Source: Fidelibacterota bacterium (GTDB lineage Bacteria; Fidelibacterota; Marinisomatia; SCGC-AAA003-L08; D37C17). From it: a stretch of 19,701 bases of DNA. Location of the stretch: assembly GCA_002704685.1 (NCBI GenBank), contig PAHD01000001.1, positions 968 to 20,668 of the forward strand, written 5' to 3'. Shown here piece by piece: positions 1 through 7,319 of this stretch (position 1 is the first letter of the stretch; the number at the start of each line of letters is the position of its first letter). The notes beneath the pieces were generated by a model, which saw nothing but the letters and a program-made list of their open reading frames with translations, was not told the DNA's origin and ran no database searches. The position numbers and the translations under genes were made by a program.

Positions 1-435
1 AAAATGAAGGACAAGGCAATAGTTTGCAATATTGGTCACTTTGACAATGAGATAGATATGAACTGGCTTAATTCACAATTTGGAAATACTAAACAAGAGA
101 TTAAACCTCAGGTTGATAAATATACCATCAATAACAAGGAAATTATTGTATTGGCTGAGGGCAGACTAGTAAACTTAGGTTGCGCTACCGGCCATCCAAG
201 TTTTGTTATGAGTAACTCATTTACCAACCAAGTTTTGGCACAACTAGAATTATGGAAAAACCACAGAAGTTATGAAAATAAGGTTTACGTACTTCCAAAA
301 TATTTAGATGAGAAGGTAGCAATGTTTCATTTAGAAAAGCTTGGTGTAGAACTTGAAGAACTAAATTCAGAACAAGCGGATTATATCGGTGTCAATATCA
401 GCGGTCCATTCAAAAACGATTCATATAAATATTAG
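1..435 (+). CDS. ahcY: S-adenosylhomocysteine hydrolase, C-terminal part (5' end outside window)
   Basis: This is the C-terminal third of adenosylhomocysteinase, the cytosolic NAD-dependent enzyme that splits S-adenosylhomocysteine into adenosine and homocysteine in the methyl cycle. The reading frame is open from base 1, and the ATG at base 4 is almost certainly an internal methionine, because the residues that follow (AIVCNIGHFDNEID) are the conserved middle-to-late block of the family. NLGCATGHPSFVMS and the C-terminal tail ending GPFKNDSYKY are also family hallmarks; the Lys and Tyr of the tail normally reach the NAD of the neighbouring subunit. It has no metabolic link to the polysaccharide genes and marks the housekeeping edge of the locus. 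Its stop codon is only three bases from the next start. By eye its composition is less AT-rich than that of the membrane-protein genes downstream. Confidence 0.95.
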   Translation, partial: KMKDKAIVCNIGHFDNEIDMNWLNSQFGNTKQEIKPQVDKYTINNKEIIVLAEGRLVNLGCATGHPSFVMSNSFTNQVLAQLELWKNHRSYENKVYVLPKYLDEKVAMFHLEKLGVELEELNSEQADYIGVNISGPFKNDSYKY

Positions 436-438
436 AAA

Positions 439-1263
439 ATGAAAAGATTTAGGGTTGGTATAATAGGTAATGGCTTCGTTGGAGAAGCCCAAGCATTTGC
501 TTTTTCACCCACGAGTGATGTCAAAATTTATGATATTGATCCTACAAAATCTACACATAAACTTGAAGATGTTAATCAATGTGATTTTGTGTTTATTTGT
601 GTGCCAACTCCAATGTATAAAAATGGTCAACAAGATCAAACCTATATTCATCAAGCATTAGAAAAATCATCAAATAAACCTATTTATATTTTAAAATCAA
701 CAGTAATACCCGGAACCACTCATGATTTAATAAAAAAATATCATGATAGAAAAATTGTTTTTTCGCCTGAGTTTTTAACCGAAAGGACAGCAAAGTTAGA
801 TATGTTGACTCAGTCTAGAATTATAATTGGTGGTAGTAAAGCTTTGACAAGAAAAGTAAGTGAATTATTTACAAATAGATTTAAGAACAAAAATATTATA
901 CTTACCGACTCTAAAACTGCCGAATTAATCAAGTACATGAATAACACTTTTTTTGCCACAAAAGTGAGTATTATGAATGAATTTAAACTTTTATGTGACA
1001 AAATCGGCGCAAATTGGGAAGATGCATTAAATGGATTTTCATCAGATGGCAGAGTTGGTGATAGTCATCTAAACGTTCCTGGCCATGATGGAAAGTTTGG
1101 TTATGGTGGAACGTGTTTTCCAAAAGATGTTAATGCTCTAATATTGTTTGCAAAAGAGCATGGAATAAATTTAAATTCAATTGAAGGTGGCTGGAAAACA
1201 AATTTAGAGGTAAGACCCGAGAAAGATTGGGAGAGTAAAGTTGGAAGATCAATAAGTTTATAA
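439..1263 (+). CDS. Short UDP-glucose/GDP-mannose dehydrogenase family protein
   Basis: The protein has 274 residues and belongs to the family that oxidises the C6 hydroxyl of a nucleotide sugar to a uronic acid with two NAD. The N-terminal Rossmann fold shows GIIGNGFVG (residues 7-15). The central domain carries SPEFL (109-113), a conserved Lys/Asn pair (K165, N169) and the catalytic-cysteine block GYGGTCFPKD (221-230, C226), so the active-site residues look intact. Full-length members usually have about 390-450 residues. The C-terminal UDP-binding domain is missing, the reading frame ends cleanly, and the next gene starts immediately after the stop, so this looks like a natural short form and not a sequencing break. 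Without that domain the substrate may not be the usual UDP-glucose. It starts three bases after ahcY and is the first gene of the probable operon. Confidence 0.85.
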   Translation: MKRFRVGIIGNGFVGEAQAFAFSPTSDVKIYDIDPTKSTHKLEDVNQCDFVFICVPTPMYKNGQQDQTYIHQALEKSSNKPIYILKSTVIPGTTHDLIKKYHDRKIVFSPEFLTERTAKLDMLTQSRIIIGGSKALTRKVSELFTNRFKNKNIILTDSKTAELIKYMNNTFFATKVSIMNEFKLLCDKIGANWEDALNGFSSDGRVGDSHLNVPGHDGKFGYGGTCFPKDVNALILFAKEHGINLNSIEGGWKTNLEVRPEKDWESKVGRSISL

Positions 1264-3084
1264 ATGAATATAATTATTCCACTTGGTGGCATTGGTAAGA
1301 GATTTCATGATAATAATTATACAAAACCAAAACCCCTAATCAAAGTTTTAGGTAAAGAAATAATATTTTGGTTATTAGAAAATTTAAATTTTAATAAAAA
1401 TGATAAAGTTTTTATACCCTATAACGAATTTCTTGACGCATATAGCTTTGAAGAAATAATAAATGATAAATTTCCTAATATAAATTTACTAGCATTACCA
1501 CCAACAAATGGTCCCTCTGACACCGTTAAGAGGTGCTTGATTCATTTTAAAATTAAAGGAAAAATCGTTCTTCTAGATGGAGATACGTGGTATAAGCAGG
1601 ACATATTATCAGAAATTAGAAAAATAAATAAAAATCTTACAGTTTATTTTAAGTCTAAATCAAAAAAACCCATTTATTCATATATAAAGAAAAAAAATTC
1701 TAAAATTATTCAGATTGCTGAGAAGGTCAAAATTTCTGATTATGCAAATACTGGTTGTTATGTATTTAATTCCTCAGCCCAGGTATTAAGATACATTAAC
1801 AAGATTGAGTCTCAAGGAGAAATATATATTTCAAATATCATCCTTGAAATGTTGAAAGATAATATTAATTTTGATTCACTAGAAGCAAATGATTTTCACG
1901 TTTTAGGTACACCCCAGCAAATTATAGAGTTTTCAAAAAGATTTCCTTCGTCAAAAAAAAGATTTGTTTTTGACTTAGATAATACACTAGTAACCTTTCC
2001 TATGGTGAGTGGTGACTATAGTACTGTAAAGCCAATTTCTAAAACAATTAATTATGTTCGAAATCTAAAAAAAGATGGTCACTATATAATAATCTATACA
2101 GCCAGAAGAATGAGAACTCATAATGGAAATGTTGAAAAAGTAATTTCTGATATTGGGGAGATTACAATCAAATCTTTAAAAAAGTTTAAAATACCCTACG
2201 ATGAAATAATTTTTGGTAAACCATATGCTCACTATTATATTGATGATTTAATGATAAATCCAAAAACAGATTTAAATAAAGAAATAGGTTATTATATGGA
2301 AAATGTTGAACCAAGACATTTTAACAAACTACATTTTAATAAAAATACGGTGACAAAAACTTCTAAATATGAAAAATTGGACGGAGAATCTTATTTCTAT
2401 AAAGAAATTACAAAGTTTAAGATAAAGAAATATTTTCCAAAATTAATTTCTTCTGTGAAAGATCAGATAACTATTGAAAGAATAAGTGGTAGTAATTTTA
2501 GCACTCTTTATATTAATGAAATTTTAAATTCAACTCATGTCGATAAATTATTTGATGTTATTAGTAAAATTCATAATGAAAAACAGATTAAAAAATTTAA
2601 TAATTATTATGATTATGATAAAAAATTAGTAGATAGATATAAGTCATTTGATTATGATAGATTAGGTTTTTCAAAAAAAGATAGAGATGAACTACATGAA
2701 AAAACAAAAAAAATAAAAGGTCAGCTTTGTATAATACACGGAGATTTGGTTTTTAGTAATATAATTTTAAATAATTATGGTGATTTGATTTTTATTGACG
2801 TTAAAGGAAAAAAGGGAAATGAGCTTACTATATTTGGTGATAAATTTTATGATTTTGCAAAGATATATCAGTCTTTAATTGGTTATGACGAAATTCTTCT
2901 AGAAAAAAATATTAGTAAATCATATAAAACCAAAATGATTAAACATTTTGAAGATAAATTTACTAATGAGGAACTATCAAGAATAAAAATAATTACAAAG
3001 TCATTATTAATTAGTTTAATTCCATTGCATAATGAAAAAAATAAATTCAAAAAATACGTTAATCTTGCAAAAACGATAAACTAG
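1264..3084 (+). CDS. Three-domain fusion: nucleotidyltransferase, HAD phosphatase, APH/choline-kinase-like kinase
   Basis: The protein has 606 residues with three recognisable enzyme domains. Residues 1 to about 225 are an NTP_transferase fold: LGGIGKRF (7-14), then KPKPL (21-25), and the metal-binding DGD (105-107). Residues about 230-345 are a HAD hydrolase of the EcbF/BcbF capsule-phosphatase type: FDLDNTLV (236-243, D237 and D239), YTARR (278-282), FGKPYAHYYIDD (317-328). Residues about 360-606 resemble aminoglycoside phosphotransferases and LicA-type choline kinases: HGDLVFSNI (492-500) and IDVKG (511-515) match the catalytic and metal-binding loops. Kinase plus nucleotidyltransferase suggests activation of a small alcohol or sugar as a nucleotide diphosphate, as LicA and LicC do for choline; the HAD domain could remove a phosphate in between. 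The substrate is unknown. It begins directly after the preceding stop codon, which implies co-expression. Confidence 0.85.
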   Translation: MNIIIPLGGIGKRFHDNNYTKPKPLIKVLGKEIIFWLLENLNFNKNDKVFIPYNEFLDAYSFEEIINDKFPNINLLALPPTNGPSDTVKRCLIHFKIKGKIVLLDGDTWYKQDILSEIRKINKNLTVYFKSKSKKPIYSYIKKKNSKIIQIAEKVKISDYANTGCYVFNSSAQVLRYINKIESQGEIYISNIILEMLKDNINFDSLEANDFHVLGTPQQIIEFSKRFPSSKKRFVFDLDNTLVTFPMVSGDYSTVKPISKTINYVRNLKKDGHYIIIYTARRMRTHNGNVEKVISDIGEITIKSLKKFKIPYDEIIFGKPYAHYYIDDLMINPKTDLNKEIGYYMENVEPRHFNKLHFNKNTVTKTSKYEKLDGESYFYKEITKFKIKKYFPKLISSVKDQITIERISGSNFSTLYINEILNSTHVDKLFDVISKIHNEKQIKKFNNYYDYDKKLVDRYKSFDYDRLGFSKKDRDELHEKTKKIKGQLCIIHGDLVFSNIILNNYGDLIFIDVKGKKGNELTIFGDKFYDFAKIYQSLIGYDEILLEKNISKSYKTKMIKHFEDKFTNEELSRIKIITKSLLISLIPLHNEKNKFKKYVNLAKTIN

Positions 3085-3109
3085 AGATTTTTTAATAAAC
3101 CTAAAGCAC

Positions 3110-3772
3110 ATGAATTTTCAAATCGTAATTCCTGCTAGAAAAAATTCCAAAAGATTAGCAGGAAAAAATTTAAGACTATTGAACGGTAAACCTCTTGTTC
3201 AGTATTCTATCGAGATTGCCAAACAAGCTTTTAAAAATTCTGTTTGGGTCAATTCAGACGACCAAGATATTTTGGATTTGTCTGAAAAATTAGAAGTAAA
3301 CCTGCTTAGTAGACCTAAAGAATTAGCTACAGATAAAACTCCCACAATTGACGTTCTTAAATATCAACTTGAATATTTTAAAAATAATAATATAGCCTGT
3401 GATGCTATAATTTTACTTCAACCAACAAGCCCTTTTAGAAGTTTATCTTTATTGCAGGATTGTATCAAACATTTTATGAATTCTCGAAGAGATAGTTTAG
3501 CAACATTCTCAGTAATTAAAAAGAAATTAGGTAATGTAAAAAAAAATAAATTTACACCATTAAACTACATTCCAGGACAAAGATCACAAGATCTAGATAA
3601 TTTATATTATGAAAATGGTTCAATATATATTAGCAAATGTAAATCAATAAGTAATAATGAGATTATTACTAAAGATGTTTACCCATATTTAACAAATGAA
3701 TTATTATCCTCAATTGATATTGATACAATCGAAGATTTAGAATATGCTGAATTTCTAATTAACAAAAAGTAA
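3110..3772 (+). CDS. neuA: CMP-sialic acid synthetase (acylneuraminate cytidylyltransferase)
   Basis: The protein has 220 residues, the usual length for single-domain NeuA, and uses CTP to activate a nonulosonic acid to its CMP form in the cytoplasm. The N-terminal signature IPARKNSKRLAGKN (7-20) is the CTP-binding loop. LLQPTSPFR (102-110), YYENGSIYI (166-174) and the SIDIDT segment (201-206), which supplies metal-binding aspartates, are conserved in CMP-NeuAc, CMP-legionaminate and CMP-pseudaminate synthetases. Sequence alone does not fix the sugar, but the following neuB and neuC are of the true sialic-acid type, so Neu5Ac or a derivative is the likely substrate. The 25-base leader in front of it is the largest gap of the operon and shows no clear promoter. 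Its final bases overlap the start of neuB. Confidence 0.9.
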   Translation: MNFQIVIPARKNSKRLAGKNLRLLNGKPLVQYSIEIAKQAFKNSVWVNSDDQDILDLSEKLEVNLLSRPKELATDKTPTIDVLKYQLEYFKNNNIACDAIILLQPTSPFRSLSLLQDCIKHFMNSRRDSLATFSVIKKKLGNVKKNKFTPLNYIPGQRSQDLDNLYYENGSIYISKCKSISNNEIITKDVYPYLTNELLSSIDIDTIEDLEYAEFLINKK

Positions 3773-4818
3773 TGAAAAAAAGTTATATACAAATTGGATC
3801 GAGAAAAATTGGACCTGACTATCCCCCACTTGTAATTGCTGAAATTGGAATCAACCATAACGGTAGCCTCAAAGTAGCTAAGGAGATGGTTGATTCTGCG
3901 AAAAGAGCTGGAGTTGAAGTTGTAAAGCATCAAACCCATATTGTTGAAGATGAAATGAGTTCATTAGCAAAAGAAGTAATTCCAGGAAATTCCGATAAAT
4001 CTATTTATGAAATAATGAAAAATTGTTCTCTAGATGAATCAGATGAGCTTGAGTTAAAAAAATATGTTGAAAGTAATGGTATGATTTTTATAAGCACTCC
4101 ATTTTCAAGAGCTGCTGCTAACAGATTAGAATCATGGAATGTTGAAGCATATAAAATAGGGTCGGGAGAATGTAATAACTACCCATTGCTAGAACATATT
4201 GCTTCTTTTGGTAAACCCATAATACTAAGCACTGGAATGAATACAATTAATAGTATAAAAAAGGCAGTTAATATTTTTGATGAATATAATATTGATTATG
4301 CATTGCTTCATACTACAAATTTATACCCGACTCCTGACAAACTTGTTAGATTAGGAGCGCTTGAAGAGATAAAAGATAATTTCCCCAATATAGTTGTAGG
4401 ACTATCTGACCATACCCTAACAAATCATGCTTGCTTTGGTGCTGTAGCTTTGGGAGCATCAATTTTAGAGAGACATTTCACCGATAAAATGAGTAGAAAA
4501 GGACCAGATATTATATGTTCAATGGATGAAGATGTATGTAAAGATTTAATTATTGGTTCCAAGATTATATGGAAACAAAGTGGTGGAAAAAAAGGTCCTG
4601 CAAAAGAAGAAAAAGTGACAATTGACTTTGCATTTGCAACTGTTGTTTCCTTAAGAGATATTGCAGAAGGAGAAATTTTTACGGAGGAAAATATTTGGGT
4701 AAAAAGACCAGGTACAGGTGAAATACTTGCAGAACACTTCAAAAAAATTATCGGAAAGAAATCACTTAATAAAATAAAAAAAGACACTCATTTAACTTGG
4801 AAGGATATAAGAAAATAA
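3772..4818 (+). CDS. neuB: N-acetylneuraminate synthase
   Basis: The protein has 348 residues and condenses ManNAc with phosphoenolpyruvate to give Neu5Ac. It has the TIM-barrel synthase domain (about 1-280) and a C-terminal SAF/antifreeze-like domain (about 285-345). From memory it follows the meningococcal and Campylobacter jejuni NeuB1 enzymes closely: EIGINHNGSLK (24-34), VVKHQTHIVEDEMS (50-63), FISTPFSRAAA (106-116), KIGSGECNNYP (128-138) and ERHFTD (233-238, metal-binding H235). VKRPGTGE (310-317) holds the SAF-domain arginine (R312) that reaches the neighbouring active site. Legionaminate synthases normally read VKFQSF where this protein has VKHQTH, which favours the sialic-acid type. 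Its first base is shared with the last base of neuA (TAATG), and the neuC reading frame begins inside its 3' end. Confidence 0.95.
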   Translation: MKKSYIQIGSRKIGPDYPPLVIAEIGINHNGSLKVAKEMVDSAKRAGVEVVKHQTHIVEDEMSSLAKEVIPGNSDKSIYEIMKNCSLDESDELELKKYVESNGMIFISTPFSRAAANRLESWNVEAYKIGSGECNNYPLLEHIASFGKPIILSTGMNTINSIKKAVNIFDEYNIDYALLHTTNLYPTPDKLVRLGALEEIKDNFPNIVVGLSDHTLTNHACFGAVALGASILERHFTDKMSRKGPDIICSMDEDVCKDLIIGSKIIWKQSGGKKGPAKEEKVTIDFAFATVVSLRDIAEGEIFTEENIWVKRPGTGEILAEHFKKIIGKKSLNKIKKDTHLTWKDIRK

Positions 4819-5948
4819 AGAAGATTGTATTTCTCACTGGCACCAGGGCTGATTTTGGAAAACTAAAATCATTGATTACAATTACTCAGAATTCAAAATT
4901 TTTTGAGTCATATATTTTTGTTACTGGAATGCATTTAAACGAATTATTTGGATATACGGTTGATGAAATAGAAAAATCAGGGTTTAAAAATATTTATAAA
5001 CATATTAATCATTTGAATGATGAAAGAATGGATATTTCTTTGTCAAAAACGATTGAAGGATTTTCAAAGTATGTCGCTTTAATTAAGCCTGATTTGGTTG
5101 TTGTACACGGGGATAGGGTTGAGGCACTAGCGGGAGCTATAGTTGGTAGTTTAAATAATATATTGGTTGCACATATTGAAGGTGGAGAAATTTCAGGTAC
5201 AATTGATGAATTAATAAGGCATTCTGTTTCTAAAATGTCACACATCCATCTTGTTTCTAATTCAGAAGCAAAAAAAAGACTTATTCAGCTTGGTGAAATC
5301 AAAGATTCAATATATGTTATTGGTTCTCCAGATTTGGATTTAATGCATGTCGATTTTCTACCAAAATTGAGTTTTGTTAAGGATTATTATGATATAACAT
5401 TTGATAATTTTTCAATAGCTATGTTTCACCCAGTAACTACAGAATTTGAAAAAATATCAGAATATGCCAGAAACTTTTGTAAATCTTTGATTGAGTCAGA
5501 TGATAATTTTATTTTAGTTTATCCCAATAATGATCTTGGTTCATTAAAAATTATAAAAGAAATAGGAGAATTAGAAAATTTAAAAAAAATTAAAATTTAT
5601 CCCTCATTAAGATTTGAGTATTTTTTAACATTGCTTTCGAAATCAGATTATATTATTGGAAATTCTAGTGCAGGAATTCGTGAAGCTCCATATTATAATA
5701 TTCCAACAGTTGATATTGGTAGTCGCCAGTTTCGACGGGCAAATCTTAATTCAATTTTTAATTCAAATTATTCAGTTAATAGTATAATAAAAGCAATAAA
5801 AAAAGCAAAATCGTATAAAAATAAAAATGTTTCTAACAATTTAACCCATTTTGGTCTCGGTAAAAGTGATAAGTTATTTTTAAGATTATTAAGGACTGAA
5901 AAACTGTGGAAAACAAATAAACAAAAGCAATTTCAAGATTTAGATTAA
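4797..5948 (+). CDS. neuC: UDP-N-acetylglucosamine 2-epimerase, hydrolysing
   Basis: The protein has up to 383 residues and converts UDP-GlcNAc to ManNAc plus UDP, the first step of bacterial sialic-acid synthesis. Family blocks are GTRADFGKL (15-23), VVHGDRVEALAGA (102-114), AHIEGGEISGTIDELIRH (125-142), GSPDLDL (176-182), MFHPVTTE (209-216) and GNSSAGIREAP (288-298), in the same order as in C. jejuni NeuC1. The start is uncertain. The frame opens with a TTG at 4797, giving eight or so residues before the usual family start; the point where homologues begin (KKIVFLTGTRAD) corresponds to an ATA at 4815 that overlaps the neuB stop (ATAA), with GGAAGG 10 bases before it. Either start overlaps neuB, implying translational coupling. 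Confidence 0.92.
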   Translation: MEGYKKIKKIVFLTGTRADFGKLKSLITITQNSKFFESYIFVTGMHLNELFGYTVDEIEKSGFKNIYKHINHLNDERMDISLSKTIEGFSKYVALIKPDLVVVHGDRVEALAGAIVGSLNNILVAHIEGGEISGTIDELIRHSVSKMSHIHLVSNSEAKKRLIQLGEIKDSIYVIGSPDLDLMHVDFLPKLSFVKDYYDITFDNFSIAMFHPVTTEFEKISEYARNFCKSLIESDDNFILVYPNNDLGSLKIIKEIGELENLKKIKIYPSLRFEYFLTLLSKSDYIIGNSSAGIREAPYYNIPTVDIGSRQFRRANLNSIFNSNYSVNSIIKAIKKAKSYKNKNVSNNLTHFGLGKSDKLFLRLLRTEKLWKTNKQKQFQDLD

Positions 5949-5949
5949 T

Positions 5950-6681
5950 ATGGGAATAAAGCGGATAATAGCCAGGTTAGATGTCAAAAACAACTATGTT
6001 ATCAAAGGAATTCACTTAGAAGGATTGAGGAAAATTGGTGATCCAAACGAATTAGCTAAAAATTACTATAACAACGGTATTGATGAGATAGTTTTTATGG
6101 ACGCTGTTGCATCATACTATGATAGAAATAGTCTTAACGAAATTATCGAGAGGGCTTGCAATGATGTTTTTGTTCCTATAACTGTAGGTGGAGGAATAAG
6201 AAAAATTAAAGATATACATACTGCTTTGAGAGCAGGTGCAGATAAAATAGCAATTAATACTGCAGCTGTTAAAGATCCAAATTTTTTAACCAAAGCTTCA
6301 AAAACATTTGGGTCTCAATCAATAGTTTCATCTATTGAAGCAAAAAAAAATAATAATTTTTGGGAAGTTTACATTGATAATGGAAGGGAACCAACAGGGT
6401 TGGATGTTTTAGATTGGGTTAAAAAAGTTCAAGATTTGGGTGCAGGTGAAATTATGTTAACATCTGTTGATATGGAAGGAACAAAAAAAGGTTTCGATAT
6501 TGAACTAAATAAACTTGTTTCTGAAATCTGCTCAATACCCATAATTTCATCGGGTGGTGCTGGAAATACAAATGATATTTTAAAATTATTTAAGGAGACA
6601 AATGTAGATGCAGCTGCTGTTGCGTCAATTTTACATTACAATTTGTGTGAGATTGACACTATTAAAAATTTAGAATTATGA
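5950..6681 (+). CDS. HisF-like cyclase subunit of an acetamidino-sugar system
   Basis: The protein has 243 residues and is a (beta/alpha)8 barrel of the imidazole-glycerol-phosphate synthase cyclase family (HisF2/AglZ group). IIARLDVKNNYVIKG (6-20) keeps the Asp at position 11, and GGGIRK (80-85), AGADKIAIN (95-103), GAGEIMLTS (164-172) and SSGGAG (200-205) are the phosphate-binding and barrel-strand motifs. Two positions that are Asp in histidine-pathway HisF are Glu here: E130 (SIEAKK) and E176 (DMEGT). That fits a paralogue that no longer makes the histidine intermediate. In Pseudomonas, HisF2 works with HisH2 and WbpG to form acetamidino groups on O-antigen sugars, and the same trio follows here. 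It starts one base after the neuC stop, tying it to the sialic-acid genes. Confidence 0.88.
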   Translation: MGIKRIIARLDVKNNYVIKGIHLEGLRKIGDPNELAKNYYNNGIDEIVFMDAVASYYDRNSLNEIIERACNDVFVPITVGGGIRKIKDIHTALRAGADKIAINTAAVKDPNFLTKASKTFGSQSIVSSIEAKKNNNFWEVYIDNGREPTGLDVLDWVKKVQDLGAGEIMLTSVDMEGTKKGFDIELNKLVSEICSIPIISSGGAGNTNDILKLFKETNVDAAAVASILHYNLCEIDTIKNLEL

Positions 6682-7316
6682 ATATAGTTGTTATAGATTA
6701 TGGGGTTGGAAATGTCAAAAGTATAATTAATGCACTTAAGTTTAACGGTGTAAATGCCTTATTATCCAATAAAGAAAAGGATATAATTAATGCAAGTGGA
6801 ATTATACTTCCAGGCGTTGGTGCTTATTCAAAAGCAATGGAAAATTTGAATAAACTTAATTTAGTAGATATTATAACAAAATATTCAAAAACTAACAGAC
6901 CAATTTTAGGAATTTGTTTAGGAATGCAAATGCTAATGGAAAGCAGCGAAGAATTTGGTATCACTAAAGGCTTAGGACTAATAAAGGGAAATGTAAAAAA
7001 ATTTACATTTGATGCATCTCCAAGAATGAAGTTGCCGCATATTAGCTGGTCTAATTTAGAACCAGATGTATTAAATTGGAATAACACTATTTTAGATGGT
7101 TTAAACTCAGAAAATAATTTTTATTTCGTCCATTCCTATGTTGTTATCCCAACTAATAAACTAGAAATTTTATCTTTGTCTAGTTATTGCAATCAAATAT
7201 TTTGTTCAGCAATTAAAAAAGATAATATTTATGGTTGTCAATTTCATCCAGAAAAAAGCGCTAGTTCGGGATTAAAAATTATCAATAACTTCGTTAATAT
7301 ATGCAATAAGATATAG
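6678..7316 (+). CDS. HisH-like glutamine amidotransferase subunit of the acetamidino-sugar system
   Basis: The protein has 212 residues and is a class I glutaminase that releases ammonia from glutamine and passes it through the HisF barrel. The oxyanion-strand loop PGVGAY (45-50), the nucleophile motif GICLGMQML (78-86, C80) and the CQFHPEKS segment (187-194, H190 and E192) complete the catalytic triad. MKLPHISWS and FYFVHSYVV are also typical of HisH. It overlaps the HisF-like gene by four bases (ATGA), as expected for subunits of one complex. The absence of other histidine genes and the PseA-like gene directly downstream argue that it serves sugar amidation and not histidine synthesis. The triad looks fully functional. 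Confidence 0.9.
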   Translation: MNIVVIDYGVGNVKSIINALKFNGVNALLSNKEKDIINASGIILPGVGAYSKAMENLNKLNLVDIITKYSKTNRPILGICLGMQMLMESSEEFGITKGLGLIKGNVKKFTFDASPRMKLPHISWSNLEPDVLNWNNTILDGLNSENNFYFVHSYVVIPTNKLEILSLSSYCNQIFCSAIKKDNIYGCQFHPEKSASSGLKIINNFVNICNKI

Positions 7317-7319
7317 TTT

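Noticed and set aside
1..435. Complete small gene starting at base 4
   Set aside because: The frame is open from base 1, and the sequence matches the internal and C-terminal blocks of S-adenosylhomocysteine hydrolase, so the ATG is internal.
3679..3939. Minus-strand open frame across the neuA/neuB junction
   Set aside because: It lies opposite two well-supported enzymes, has no recognisable motif and looks like a shadow of their codon use; the same holds for the other antisense frames inside real genes.
5950..7316. hisF and hisH as part of a histidine biosynthesis operon
   Set aside because: No other histidine genes are present, two catalytic Asp positions in HisF are Glu, and a PseA/WbpG-type amidotransferase follows directly, which is the acetamidino-sugar arrangement.
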